Assembly (NCBI RefSeq): GCF_001956315.1 | Contig: NZ_MOLY01000046.1 | Location: 248,001 to 312,000, forward strand | Length of the DNA: 64,000 bases | Direction: 5' to 3' | DNA from: Sphingomonas montana | GTDB taxonomy: Bacteria > Pseudomonadota > Alphaproteobacteria > Sphingomonadales > Sphingomonadaceae | Shown: positions 9,643 to 18,179 of the stretch, piece after piece | How positions within the stretch are numbered: the stretch's first letter is position 1 | Layout of the letters: each line of letters begins with the position of its first letter | Position numbers and translations under genes: made by a program | The notes under the pieces: model-generated | What the model was told of the DNA's origin: nothing | What the model saw: the letters and a program-made list of their open reading frames with translations, nothing else | The model's database searches: none

Positions 9643-10866
9643 CTACAGGACGCGGCCGCCCTTGATGACGGTGCGGACGCGGCCCTGGACGGGAAGGCCG
9701 TCGAAGGGCGTGTTGCCGGCGACCGCAGCCATCCGGTCGCCGCGGATCTGCCAGGGGGCGTTTTCGTCAACGAGGATCAGGTCGGCTTCCGACCCCGGGG
9801 CCACCGATCCACCGGGCAGGCCGAAACGCCGCGCCGGGCCGGCGGACAGCAGGTCGAACAGGCGGGGCAGCGTGATCAGCCCGTCGCGGACGAGGCCGAG
9901 CGAGAGGGTCAGCAGCGTTTCTGCACCCGCCATGCCCGGTTCCGATTCGGTGAAGGGCAGTCGCTTCTCCTCCGAACCGCGCGGATCATGGCCGGAACAG
10001 AGCATGTCGATCGTACCGTCCGCGACCGCGCGCCGCGCCGCCTGACGATCCGCCTCGCACCGCAGCGGGGGGGATAGCCGGGCGAAGGTGCGGAACGGGC
10101 CGATCTCCGTATCGGACAGGTACAGATGGGCCGGTGTGATGCCGCAGGTAACGGGCAGGCCGCGGGCCTTTGCCGCCCGGACCAGATTGAAGGCCGCGGC
10201 GGTCGTCAGCTGCCGGAAATGGATGGGCGCACCAGTCGCCTCGGCCAGCATCAGGTCGCGCGCGACGGCCATCGCCTCCGCGATGGCGGGGGCGGAGGGG
10301 AGGCCGAGCCGGGTCGCGGTTTCGCCGTCGGTGGCGACGGTGCCGCGGACCATGCCCTCGTCCTCGGCATGGGCGATTGTGACGAGGCCGAGTGCGGCCG
10401 CATAGCGCATGACGCGGTGCATTACGCGCGCATCCGCGATCCGCGCGCGTCCGGTGGAAACCGCGACCGCACCAGCCGCCGCCATCAGCCCGATTTCGGC
10501 AAGGTCGGTGCCGGCCAGCGCATGGGTGGCGGCGGCGATGGGATGCACCCACAATGCCGGTTTGCCGGCGGCGAGTGCGCGCTGGACCAGCGCGCCGTCG
10601 TCGATCGGGGGCGACTGGTCGGGCATCAGGGCGATGCGGGTGATGCCGCCGGCCGCGAACGCCGGCATGTCAATGGCGAAGCAGCCGATGTCGACGATGC
10701 CGGGCGCGATCAGGCTGCCGCGTGCATCCAGCGTTTCGGCACCGGGCGGCATGTCGATCATGCCGACCTCCGCGATGCGGCCATCGCGGATCAGGACGCC
10801 GCCGGGGATGACAGACCCCGCGACGGGATCGACCACACGACCGTTCAGGATGGCCAGGACGGTCAT
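9643..10866 (-). CDS. Dihydroorotase-like protein (PyrC/PyrX type), probably non-catalytic partner of PyrB
   Basis: A 407-residue amidohydrolase-fold protein whose ATG overlaps the pyrB stop by 4 bp. The family frame is clear (N-terminal strand [24 protein letters not shown]-terminal [19 protein letters not shown]). However, the metal-binding HxH after the conserved Asp is replaced ([10 protein letters not shown], residues 57-66), the usual second His of the HxxH region reads HFRQ (216-219), and the catalytic DHAPH-type motif reads SGHDPR (291-296). IAHAED keeps one ligand. In Pseudomonas and relatives an inactive DHOase paralogue (PyrX/PyrC') next to pyrB is needed to assemble aspartate transcarbamoylase. 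The same role is inferred here, with an active dihydroorotase elsewhere. Confidence 0.82.
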   Translation of the reverse strand: MTVLAILNGRVVDPVAGSVIPGGVLIRDGRIAEVGMIDMPPGAETLDARGSLIAPGIVDIGCFAIDMPAFAAGGITRIALMPDQSPPIDDGALVQRALAAGKPALWVHPIAAATHALAGTDLAEIGLMAAAGAVAVSTGRARIADARVMHRVMRYAAALGLVTIAHAEDEGMVRGTVATDGETATRLGLPSAPAIAEAMAVARDLMLAEATGAPIHFRQLTTAAAFNLVRAAKARGLPVTCGITPAHLYLSDTEIGPFRTFARLSPPLRCEADRQAARRAVADGTIDMLCSGHDPRGSEEKRLPFTESEPGMAGAETLLTLSLGLVRDGLITLPRLFDLLSAGPARRFGLPGGSVAPGSEADLILVDENAPWQIRGDRMAAVAGNTPFDGLPVQGRVRTVIKGGRVL

Positions 10867-11879
10867 GCCCAGTCCGCGATCCCGCGGCGACCGCGGGTAA
10901 GAACGTCGAGGCAGGCCATCCGGACGGCGACGCCCATTTCGACCTGTTCCGTGATGGCGGACCGGTTAAGATCGTCGGCCACGCTGGACGCGATCTCGAT
11001 GCCGCGGTTCATCGGGCCGGGATGCATGACGAGCGCATCGGGCTTGGCACGTTTGAGCCGTTCCGGTGTCAGGCCGTAGAGCGCGTGATATTCGCGCGGG
11101 GAGGGGACGAAGCCGCCGGCCATCCGCTCGCGTTGCAGGCGGAGCATCATGACCACGTCGGCCCCGGCGAGGCCCGCGTCGAAATCGGTATAGGGGCGCA
11201 CGTTCATCCGTTCGATCGCGGGTGGCAGCAGCGTGGGCGGCCCGACGACGCGGACGTCGGCACCGAGCGCGGTGAGCGCCAGGATGTTGGAGCGCGCGAC
11301 CCGGCTGTGCAGCACGTCGCCGCAGATCGCCACGACCTGCCCCGCGATGCTGCCGCGACGGCGGCGGATGGTGAGCGCATCGAGCAGGCCCTGGGTCGGG
11401 TGCTCGTGCTGCCCATCGCCTGCGTTCAGGACGGGGCAGTCGACCTTGTCGGCGATCAGCTGGACCGCGCCCGACGCATCGTGGCGGATGACGATGACGT
11501 CGGCGCGCATCGCGTTCAGCGTGACCGCGGTGTCGATCAGCGTCTCGCCCTTCTTCGTGCTGGACGTGGCGGCATGCATGTTGACGACGTCCGCGCCGAG
11601 CCGCTTGCCGGCGATTTCGAACGACAGGAGCGTGCGTGTGCTGTTTTCGAAGAAGGCGTTGATCTGGGTCAGGCCGGCGAGGCGGCCGTCATGCTTGGAC
11701 GCGGCCCCGCGGTTAAGGGCGATCCAATGTTCGGCCTCGTCCAGCAGGAAGGTGATCTCATGCGGTTGCAGCCCCGCAATGCCGGTCAGATGGCGGTGCG
11801 GGAATATCGGATTGCCAGGGGGGGGATTGCCGGCGCGCGGGGGTGGGGCCGATCGGCGGGCGGCGGGCGGCTGTTCCAT
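10863..11879 (-). CDS. pyrB: Aspartate carbamoyltransferase catalytic subunit
   Basis: Condenses carbamoyl phosphate and L-aspartate, the first committed step of pyrimidine synthesis. The 338 residues include the carbamoyl-phosphate motif STRT (80-83, within [13 protein letters not shown]), SSTKKGE (106-112), RH (132-133), HPTQGLLD (160-167) and the aspartate-domain segments [10 protein letters not shown] and [10 protein letters not shown]. The N-terminus has a ~28-residue Pro/Arg-rich extension before HLTGIAGL; an in-frame later start was not obvious. It is coupled to the downstream dihydroorotase-like gene by an ATGA overlap. This layout suggests the class of ATCase that needs the inactive DHOase subunit. 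No regulatory pyrI is adjacent. Confidence 0.95.
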   Translation of the reverse strand: MEQPPAARRSAPPPRAGNPPPGNPIFPHRHLTGIAGLQPHEITFLLDEAEHWIALNRGAASKHDGRLAGLTQINAFFENSTRTLLSFEIAGKRLGADVVNMHAATSSTKKGETLIDTAVTLNAMRADVIVIRHDASGAVQLIADKVDCPVLNAGDGQHEHPTQGLLDALTIRRRRGSIAGQVVAICGDVLHSRVARSNILALTALGADVRVVGPPTLLPPAIERMNVRPYTDFDAGLAGADVVMMLRLQRERMAGGFVPSPREYHALYGLTPERLKRAKPDALVMHPGPMNRGIEIASSVADDLNRSAITEQVEMGVAVRMACLDVLTRGRRGIADWA

Positions 11880-11912
11880 CGGCGGGCGGTGTAGCCCGGC
11901 GGGGCGGGTGGC

Positions 11913-12416
11913 TCAAGCCGTCCCGGTGTCCCCGTCGATTGGGTCGAGGCGCACCATGGTTGTCAGCCGGTCGATCGCGCCTTGCAGGATGTAGCTGGCG
12001 GCGAGCTTGTCGACCAGTTCGCGGCGGCGGGCACGGCTGGCGTCGGCGGCGATCAGCGTGCGGGTAACCGCGGCAGTCGACCAGCGTTCGTCCCACAGCA
12101 GGATCGGCAGGTCGAGCCCGTCGAGATTGCGGGTGAAGGCGCGGACCGACTGGGTGCGCGGCGAGTCGGTGCCGTCGAGACTGAGCGGCAGGCCGATGAC
12201 GAGGCCCTTGGCGTTCTGTTTGGCCAAGACCGCCTTCAGCAGCGCGAGGTCGACCGCGAATTTCGTGCGGCGGATGGTTTCGGCCGGGCTGGCGATGTTC
12301 CACATGGCATCGCAGATCGCGATGCCGATCGTCTTGGTGCCGACGTCCAGCCCGGCCAGCCGCCCGCCATGGGGGATGTGATCGCGAAAGGCGAACGGAT
12401 CCGTGGTGGCGATCAT
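11913..12416 (-). CDS. ruvX: RuvX/YqgF family, putative pre-16S rRNA nuclease (Holliday junction resolvase-like)
   Basis: A 167-residue RNase H-fold protein. Motifs: [16 protein letters not shown] (first catalytic Asp in LDVGTK), [15 protein letters not shown], and [13 protein letters not shown] (DER/W-S-T signature), with a C-terminal acidic Asp in [16 protein letters not shown]. YqgF matures the 5' end of 16S rRNA in E. coli; the resolvase role remains an annotation tradition. The start ATG overlaps the stop of the upstream DUF3089 gene by 4 bp (ATGA), and pyrB ends 33 bp farther along in the same direction, so all four genes look like one operon. Confidence 0.93.
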   Translation of the reverse strand: MIATTDPFAFRDHIPHGGRLAGLDVGTKTIGIAICDAMWNIASPAETIRRTKFAVDLALLKAVLAKQNAKGLVIGLPLSLDGTDSPRTQSVRAFTRNLDGLDLPILLWDERWSTAAVTRTLIAADASRARRRELVDKLAASYILQGAIDRLTTMVRLDPIDGDTGTA

Positions 12417-13522
12417 GACGGGTGGAACCGGGCCAGGCGGGTCGCGACGTCGGCCCGGATGTTGGCCCAGAACATGGCGTAGTCGAACACATGATAGTTG
12501 TTGCCGGGCAGGACGAACCGACCGAACCCTTCGGGTGCGGTCCCGACCGAGAGCAGCCCCTCCGGGCGGCAGGCGGCCGGTACGCGCCCGGCCACGATAT
12601 CGGCACTGCCGAGCGCCGCGTCGGGAACCAGCGCGCCGCGGTTTGCGGCGGCGGGGGCGGTGCCGTCGCGCGTACCGGTCAGCGGGTTCGTGCACAGCAT
12701 CGCGGTGCCGCGGCGTGGGCGGCCGGTGAAGCCGGTGGTCCGATCGTAGAGCGAAAGGATCTGCGACGGATCGGCCGGTTCGGCGAAACTCTGCCACGAC
12801 AGGATGCAGCTGCTGTCGGTGGCAGTGGTGCAGGCGGGCAGGCCGAGCGCGGGGAGGTCCGCGGTGACCGACACCGGCCAGCCGACCACATAGGCCGCGA
12901 CGATGCGGCGGGCGAGCAGGGTGCCGGCGACACGGTCGTGCAGCAGGCGGGTGAGGTGGAGCGAGCCCTGGCTGTGTCCGGCGAGGATGATCGGGGCGTC
13001 CGCCGGCACCTGCGCCATGAACGCGTCGAACGCGCGCAGGACATCGCGATAGGCGAAGTCGAGCGCGCGGGTGGCGTCGGCCTTGTCCGTCAGGAACGCG
13101 CCGATCGTCGCCTGTCGGTAGCGCGGTGCCCAGACCTGCGTGCTGCCGTTGAAGGCGCTCGCCTGGCTGGAGGCGAACAGGTTGAGCCGGCCGTTGGCGG
13201 CGGCGTCGGTCAGGTCACCGTTCCAGCGGCTGCGGTCGAGCGCGGTGGTGGGGGTGATGAAGAAGGTCTGCGCCTTCGGGGACTTGGCGAGGTCGTAGCC
13301 GGGTGCGGTCCAGCGCGATGGATCGTTCGCAAAGCCGGGGCGCGAGAGCCAGGCGGCGGGCGTCGCATAGTCGGGCGCGGAGGCATCGGATTGCGGCGTA
13401 AACGGCACGGTCGGGACAAGTGCTGCGGTCATCAGCTGTTTCTGGAACAGCGCCCAGCCGATGCCGGCGACGATGACCAGCGTGATGAGCGCAGCGATGA
13501 CGTAGAGGAACTTGCGGACCAC
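12413..13522 (-). CDS. DUF3089 family alpha/beta-hydrolase, membrane-anchored
   Basis: A 369-residue protein if translation starts at GTG 13522 ([23 protein letters not shown]). The frame is open farther upstream, but that part would overlap gatC. One N-terminal membrane anchor (about 4-25) is followed by a DUF3089 domain with nucleophile elbow GHSQGS (Ser hydrolase) and a late His in [13 protein letters not shown]. Four cysteines in the second half may form disulphides in the periplasm. DUF3089 proteins are lipase/esterase-like; the substrate is unknown. It is first in the leftward operon with ruvX and pyrB, and divergent from gatC. Confidence 0.83.
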   Translation of the reverse strand: MVRKFLYVIAALITLVIVAGIGWALFQKQLMTAALVPTVPFTPQSDASAPDYATPAAWLSRPGFANDPSRWTAPGYDLAKSPKAQTFFITPTTALDRSRWNGDLTDAAANGRLNLFASSQASAFNGSTQVWAPRYRQATIGAFLTDKADATRALDFAYRDVLRAFDAFMAQVPADAPIILAGHSQGSLHLTRLLHDRVAGTLLARRIVAAYVVGWPVSVTADLPALGLPACTTATDSSCILSWQSFAEPADPSQILSLYDRTTGFTGRPRRGTAMLCTNPLTGTRDGTAPAAANRGALVPDAALGSADIVAGRVPAACRPEGLLSVGTAPEGFGRFVLPGNNYHVFDYAMFWANIRADVATRLARFHPS

Positions 13523-13631
13523 CGATGCGATCTCCGGCCGAGGGGTGCGACCGTGCCTAGCAGTCGCATTGCGCGTGCGCCACGGGACAGCGGCCTTGAA
13601 GCTATGCGGTCGCGGTGATAGCCGGACGGCC

Positions 13632-13919
13632 ATGTCAATCGATGCCACCACCGTCCGCAAGATCGCCGGGCTAGCGCGCATTGCCGTCACCGAACAGGAG
13701 ACGGCCGCGATGGTCCCCGAACTCAACAATATCCTCGGCTGGATCGAGCAGCTGGGCGAGGTCGACGTGACCGGCGTCGAGCCGCTTGCCGCGGTGATCC
13801 CGAACCATCTGCGGCTGCGCGACGACGTGGTCACCGATGGCGGCATCCGCGACGCCGTGCTGGCCAACGCACCGCAGGCCGAACATGGCTTCTTCGCGGT
13901 TCCCAAGGTGATCGAATGA
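13632..13919 (+). CDS. gatC: Asp-tRNA(Asn)/Glu-tRNA(Gln) amidotransferase subunit GatC
   Basis: A 95-residue GatC starting at [17 protein letters not shown]; the longer upstream frame is spurious. Family pattern: helical N-terminus, [16 protein letters not shown], then [17 protein letters not shown] and the C-terminal FFAVPKVIE that wraps GatA and GatB. GatC stabilises the GatAB heterodimer. Its stop overlaps the gatA start (ATGA), so the two are translationally coupled. Confidence 0.96.
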   Translation: MSIDATTVRKIAGLARIAVTEQETAAMVPELNNILGWIEQLGEVDVTGVEPLAAVIPNHLRLRDDVVTDGGIRDAVLANAPQAEHGFFAVPKVIE

Positions 13920-15397
13920 TGACGGACCTGACCGACCTGGGAATCGTGGAGCTGCGCGACGGGTTCGCCGCGGGCGACTTCTCCGCGCGTGAGGTGGCGA
14001 CGGCATTCTCCACCGCGGTAAGTGCCGGCAAGGCGCTGAACGCGTGGATCGTCGAGACGCCGGAGCATGCGCTGGCGGCGGCGGATGCGGCTGATGCGGA
14101 CCGTGTGGCGGGCACGCTGAAGCCGTTGTCGGGCGTTCCGCTGGGCATCAAGGATCTGTTCTGCACCAAGGGCGTGCAGACGACCGCGGCGAGCCACATC
14201 CTTGACGGGTTCGTGCCCGAATATGAGTCGACGATCACGTCGAAGCTGTTCGCGGCGGGCGCGGGGATGCTCGGCAAGCTGAACCTCGACCAGTTCGCGA
14301 TGGGATCGTCGAACGAGACGAGCGCGTACGGCAATGTCGTGTCGCCGTGGCGGCGGGCGGGCAGCGATGTGGCGATGGCGCCGGGCGGATCGTCGGGCGG
14401 ATCTTCGTCCGCGGTCGCGGCGCGGATGGCACCGGGTGCGACGGGCACAGATACGGGTGGTTCGATCCGCCAGCCGGCGGCGTTCGTGGGGATTTCGGGC
14501 ATCAAGCCTACCTATGGCCGCTGTTCGCGCTGGGGCGTGGTGGCGTTTGCGTCGTCGCTCGACCAGGCCGGGCCGATGGCGCGATCGGTCCGCGATTGCG
14601 CCGCGTTCCTGGAACAGATGGCCGGGTTCGATCCGAAGGATTCAACTTCGCTCGACCTGCCCGTGCCCAAGTGGGAGGCGGCATTGTCCGGTGATCTTCG
14701 CGGCAAGCGGATCGGCGTGCCGAAGGAGTACCGTGTCGACGGGATGCCGGCCGCGATCGATGCGTTGTGGGAACAGGGCATCGCCTATCTCCGCGATGCG
14801 GGGGCGGAGATAGGCGACGTCTCGCTGCCGCATACGAAATACGCGCTGCCGACCTACTACATCATCGCGCCCGCCGAAGCGTCTTCCAACCTCGCCCGCT
14901 ATGACGGCGTGCGGTACGGCGAACGTGAGTTGCCCGAGGGTGCGAACCTGCAGGAAATGTATGCCGCGACGCGGGCCGCGGGGTTCGGACCGGAGGTGAA
15001 GCGTCGCATCCTGATCGGCACCTACGTGCTGTCGGCGGGCTATTACGATGCGTATTATACGCAGGCGCAAAAGGTGCGGACGCTGATCGCGCGTGATTTC
15101 GAGCGGGCCTGGGGCGCGTGCGATCTGCTGCTGACCCCGACCGCACCGTCCGCCGCGTTCGCGCTGGGCGAGAAGTCGGACGATCCGCTGGCGATGTACC
15201 TGAACGACGTCTTCACCGTGCCGTCGTCGCTGGCGGGGTTGCCAGCGATGTCGGTGCCGGGCGGGCTGGATGCCGCCGGACTGCCGCTCGGGTTGCAGAT
15301 CATCGGCAGGCCGCTGGACGAGCAGGGCGTGCTGAACGCCGGGCTGGCGATCGAGGAGCGCGCGGGCTTCACGGCGCGGCCGGGGGCCTGGTGGTAG
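13916..15397 (+). CDS. gatA: Asp-tRNA(Asn)/Glu-tRNA(Gln) amidotransferase subunit GatA (amidase)
   Basis: The glutaminase/amidase subunit that releases ammonia from glutamine for transamidation of mischarged tRNA. 493 residues with the amidase-signature triad: Lys79 in [10 protein letters not shown], cis-Ser159 in [10 protein letters not shown], and nucleophile Ser183 in [11 protein letters not shown]. The adjacent segments [15 protein letters not shown] and [15 protein letters not shown] are also conserved. The ATG overlaps gatC by 4 bp. The gatA stop overlaps the GTG start of a small membrane-protein gene, not gatB, which lies 1.2 kb downstream. Confidence 0.97.
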   Translation: MMTDLTDLGIVELRDGFAAGDFSAREVATAFSTAVSAGKALNAWIVETPEHALAAADAADADRVAGTLKPLSGVPLGIKDLFCTKGVQTTAASHILDGFVPEYESTITSKLFAAGAGMLGKLNLDQFAMGSSNETSAYGNVVSPWRRAGSDVAMAPGGSSGGSSSAVAARMAPGATGTDTGGSIRQPAAFVGISGIKPTYGRCSRWGVVAFASSLDQAGPMARSVRDCAAFLEQMAGFDPKDSTSLDLPVPKWEAALSGDLRGKRIGVPKEYRVDGMPAAIDALWEQGIAYLRDAGAEIGDVSLPHTKYALPTYYIIAPAEASSNLARYDGVRYGERELPEGANLQEMYAATRAAGFGPEVKRRILIGTYVLSAGYYDAYYTQAQKVRTLIARDFERAWGACDLLLTPTAPSAAFALGEKSDDPLAMYLNDVFTVPSSLAGLPAMSVPGGLDAAGLPLGLQIIGRPLDEQGVLNAGLAIEERAGFTARPGAWW

Positions 15398-15804
15398 GCG
15401 ACGCCAGGTTTCGAAGGCGCAACGCCGAGACGCTGCGCGAGGCGCAGAATGCGCTGAACGTGGCGTTCGGGGCGATCCTGTCCGCCTATGTCGGCAATTC
15501 ACTGGCGGATATCGACAATCGGCCGTTCGACCATGTCCGGCTGGCTGGGTTCTTCATCCTGATCGCGGTGTTCATCCTGGGGCTGTGCGTCAGCAACGTG
15601 ATGATGATGCGCCGCGAATGGGCGCTGAGCGCATTCTTCCTGGGCGGAGGGCTGGTCGCCGCAGTCTTCGCGCACGAACTGGGGCGTGAGGTCGGGTTCG
15701 AGGTCGTGGTGCTGCGGATCCTGACGCTGTGCTGGGTGGTGGCGCTGCTCGGCAGCAACGCGATGCTGACGCTGATCGTGTGGCTGCACCACCGGTGGGG
15801 ATAG
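15391..15804 (+). CDS. Small multi-pass membrane protein of unknown function, embedded in the gat operon
   Basis: A 137-residue protein if it starts at GTG 15391, overlapping the gatA stop by 7 bp. An amphipathic, basic N-terminus (about 5-45) precedes three predicted membrane helices: residues 48-70 ([17 protein letters not shown]), 77-97 ([17 protein letters not shown]) and 105-132 ([21 protein letters not shown]). Helix two is followed by [10 protein letters not shown]. No known domain recognised. Coupling to gatA and the same strand suggest co-transcription. It lies just before the antitoxin operator, but nothing shows a functional link. Confidence 0.65.
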   Translation: MVGDARFRRRNAETLREAQNALNVAFGAILSAYVGNSLADIDNRPFDHVRLAGFFILIAVFILGLCVSNVMMMRREWALSAFFLGGGLVAAVFAHELGREVGFEVVVLRILTLCWVVALLGSNAMLTLIVWLHHRWG

Positions 15805-15824
15805 TTTGTCGGGGTGCACGGTAT

Positions 15825-15843
15825 GTGTTACCGTCGGTAACAC
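15825..15843. promoter_or_regulatory. Perfect 19-bp palindrome, probable operator of the toxin-antitoxin pair
   Basis: GTGTTACCG-T-CGGTAACAC: two 9-bp arms with perfect dyad symmetry around one base, ending 11 bp before the antitoxin ATG. AbrB/SpoVT-type antitoxins are known to autorepress by binding palindromes next to their own start. Position and symmetry fit; binding is inferred. Confidence 0.75.
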
Positions 15844-15854
15844 TGGAAATTGCC

Positions 15855-16157
15855 ATGAATATGCAGAATGATGTGCGGACCGTCACGCAGGTCAACATGA
15901 CCAGCAAGGGGCAGGTGCTGATCCCGAAAGAAGTGCGTGACGCGCTGGGCCTCGTGCCGGGGCAACCTGTATCCGTTGGTATTAACGACCGAGGCGAGGC
16001 TGTGATCCTGCCCGAAAGAGGGGTGGAAAGCGCAGAACAGCGAAGTGCGCGGATTGGTGCTGCCATCGCCAGGCTCCGTGGCACGATCGACACCGGGTTC
16101 GCGACAACAGACGAATATATGGACTTTATCCGGCCGCACAGGCTGGACCCCGAATGA
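15855..16157 (+). CDS. AbrB/SpoVT-domain antitoxin (VapB/MazE-like)
   Basis: A 100-residue protein starting at MNMQNDVRTV. Residues about 9-55 are a swapped-hairpin AbrB DNA-binding domain (VNMTSKGQVLIPKEVRDALGLVPGQPVSVGINDRGEAVI). The C-terminal ~45 residues (RIGAAIARLRGTIDTGFATTDEYMDFIRPHR) are the usual toxin-binding tail. Its stop overlaps the toxin start by 4 bp (ATGA), and a perfect palindrome lies just upstream. It should neutralise the PIN toxin and repress its own promoter. The pair sits between gatA and gatB. Confidence 0.9.
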   Translation: MNMQNDVRTVTQVNMTSKGQVLIPKEVRDALGLVPGQPVSVGINDRGEAVILPERGVESAEQRSARIGAAIARLRGTIDTGFATTDEYMDFIRPHRLDPE

Positions 16158-16573
16158 CGTTCGTCGATACGAACATCCTCATTGATATCTTTCAAGACGA
16201 TCTCGATTGGTGTCTCTGGTCGGCCGGGCGGTTGCAGGCGGCGACCGAGGCGGGACCGGTGATGATCGATGCAATCATCGTCGCCGAACTCAGCCGTAAT
16301 TATCCATCGCTGGCGGATCTTATGGCACCCATCAAGGCGCTTTCGCTGGATATCGCACCGATCGATGCCGAGACGGCGCATATGGCAGGCCGGCGTTTTG
16401 CGGCCTACAGGAAACAACGGCCGGCGGGCGCGCCGCCACGGCCATTGCCGGACTTTTTCATCGGCGCCCATGCGATTACGCAGAGCGTGCCCTTGCTGAC
16501 GCGCGACGCCAGCATCTACCGGACCTATTTTCCCGAACTCACCCTGATAACACCCGAGGACGAGCATGACTGA
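16154..16573 (+). CDS. PIN-domain ribonuclease toxin (VapC-like)
   Basis: A 139-residue PIN-domain protein with the complete acidic site: Asp5 ([11 protein letters not shown]), Glu45 ([10 protein letters not shown]), Asp100 (PDFFIGAHA) and Asp118 (LLTRDASIY). VapC toxins are Mg-dependent endoribonucleases, several of which cut tRNA or the 23S sarcin-ricin loop; this target is unknown. It overlaps the antitoxin by 4 bp and the downstream gatB start by 8 bp, so ribosomes finishing toxin can re-initiate on GatB. All catalytic residues are present, so it is predicted active. Confidence 0.92.
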   Translation: MTFVDTNILIDIFQDDLDWCLWSAGRLQAATEAGPVMIDAIIVAELSRNYPSLADLMAPIKALSLDIAPIDAETAHMAGRRFAAYRKQRPAGAPPRPLPDFFIGAHAITQSVPLLTRDASIYRTYFPELTLITPEDEHD

Positions 16574-18044
16574 CGCATCCCCCTACACCGTCAAGGGTGC
16601 CACCGGCGATTGGGAGGTCGTGATCGGGCTGGAGGTCCACGCCCAGATCACGTCGCAGGCCAAGCTGTTTTCCGGCGCGTCGACCGCGTTCGGATCGGAG
16701 CCGAACGCCAACGTCTCGCTGGTCGATGCGGCGATGCCGGGGATGCTGCCGACGCTGAACGCGGAATGCGTGCGGCAGGCGGTGCGGACCGGCATGGCGC
16801 TTGGCGCGCAGATCAATCGCCGGTCGCAGTTCGATCGCAAGAACTATTTCTACGCCGATCTGCCGCAGGGGTACCAGATCAGCCAGCTCTACCATCCGAT
16901 CGTGGGTGAGGGCGTCCTGGAGATCGAGCCGGCCGATGCAGCACCGAAGCAGATCGGGATCGAGCGGATCCATATCGAGCAGGACGCCGGCAAGCTGATC
17001 CACGACCAGCATCCGACGCAGTCCTATGTCGACCTGAACCGGTCGGGCGTGGCGCTGATGGAGATCGTGTCGAAGCCGGACATGACGTCGCCCGAGGAAG
17101 CCGGGGCGTATGTGAAGAAGCTGCGCTCGATCCTGCGCTATGTCGGGTCGTGCGACGGAAACATGGACCAGGGATCGATGCGCGCCGACGTGAACGTGTC
17201 GGTGCGCCGGCCGGGCGAGGGGCTGGGCACGCGGACCGAGACGAAGAACGTCAATTCGGTACGCTTCGTGATGGCCGCGATCGAGCATGAGGCGCGCCGC
17301 CAGGTGGCGCTGATCGAGGAGGGCGGGACCGTGGTGCAGGAGACCCGGCTGTTCGATCCGGACCGCGGCGTCACCCGGTCGATGCGGTCGAAGGAGGATG
17401 CGCACGACTATCGCTACTTCCCCGACCCGGACCTTTTGCCGCTGGAGCTGAGCGAAGAGTTCCTCTCGGAATGCAAGGCGAGCCTGCCCGAACTGCCCGA
17501 TGCGAAGCGCGCGCGTTATGTCGCGGCCGGGGTGCCGGTGTACAACGCCGCGGTGATCACGGCCGATGTCGAGACCGCGCGGTGGTTCGAGGCGCTGGTC
17601 GCGGCGAGCCCGAAGTCGTTCGAGGCAATCGCGAAGCCGGCGTCGAACTGGCTGATCTCCGACCTGTTCGGGGCGCTCAACCGGCTGGGGCGTGATATTG
17701 CGGACAGCCCGGTATCGCCACGGCAGGGCGGCGAGCTGCTGTCGCTGGTCGCGGACGGGACATTGTCCGGGTCGCTGGCCAAGCAGGTGTTCGAGATCAT
17801 GCTGGAGACCGGCGAGGATGCCGGCGCGATCGTCGAGGCGCGCGGGCTGAAGCAGACGAGCGACACCGGCGCGATCGAGGCGGTGGTCGCCGGGATCATG
17901 GCGGCCAATGCGGACAAGGTGGCGGACTACCGTGGCGGCAAGGACAAGCTGTTCGGGTTCTTCGTCGGCCAGACGATGAAGGCGATGGGCGGCAAGGCGA
18001 ACCCCGGCGTCGTGAACGATGTGCTGAAGACCATGCTGGGGTAG
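16566..18044 (+). CDS. gatB: Asp-tRNA(Asn)/Glu-tRNA(Gln) amidotransferase subunit GatB
   Basis: The tRNA-binding/kinase subunit that phosphorylates the Glu or Asp side chain on mischarged tRNA, then accepts ammonia from GatA. 492 residues. Cradle domain starts [13 protein letters not shown], with [34 protein letters not shown]-type strand [19 protein letters not shown], and [15 protein letters not shown]. The C-terminal YqeY/tail domain ends [13 protein letters not shown]. The start overlaps the 3' end of the toxin gene by 8 bp. A shared inverted repeat follows the stop. Confidence 0.97.
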   Translation: MTDASPYTVKGATGDWEVVIGLEVHAQITSQAKLFSGASTAFGSEPNANVSLVDAAMPGMLPTLNAECVRQAVRTGMALGAQINRRSQFDRKNYFYADLPQGYQISQLYHPIVGEGVLEIEPADAAPKQIGIERIHIEQDAGKLIHDQHPTQSYVDLNRSGVALMEIVSKPDMTSPEEAGAYVKKLRSILRYVGSCDGNMDQGSMRADVNVSVRRPGEGLGTRTETKNVNSVRFVMAAIEHEARRQVALIEEGGTVVQETRLFDPDRGVTRSMRSKEDAHDYRYFPDPDLLPLELSEEFLSECKASLPELPDAKRARYVAAGVPVYNAAVITADVETARWFEALVAASPKSFEAIAKPASNWLISDLFGALNRLGRDIADSPVSPRQGGELLSLVADGTLSGSLAKQVFEIMLETGEDAGAIVEARGLKQTSDTGAIEAVVAGIMAANADKVADYRGGKDKLFGFFVGQTMKAMGGKANPGVVNDVLKTMLG

Positions 18045-18069
18045 GTTCGGACGCTTTTCTAAGAAGGTT

Positions 18070-18152
18070 CGTCATCCCGGACTTGATCCGGGATCCAGAG
18101 TTTTAAGCGCTGCGCCTGGTGCCGTGGATCCCGGATCAAGTCCGGGATGACG
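18070..18152. repeat. Perfect 27-bp inverted repeat (REP-like, 'CGTCATCCCGGA' family) between convergent genes
   Basis: Left arm 18070-18096 begins CGTCATCCCGGACTTGATCC; right arm 18126-18152 is its exact reverse complement; spacer 29 bp. Each arm also contains an inner dyad (ATCCCGGA...TCCGGGAT). Related copies lie at 54579-54660 and 61901-61984. It sits between the gatB and emrB stops and probably works as a bidirectional terminator. Such dispersed palindromes are typical of sphingomonad genomes. Confidence 0.85.
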
Positions 18153-18179
18153 ATGGGCTGAAGCGGAACGATACCGAAC

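Noticed and set aside
12413-14197. 594-codon form of the DUF3089 hydrolase
   Set aside because: The additional N-terminal part would be antisense to gatC and gatA; GTG 13522 directly precedes the membrane anchor.
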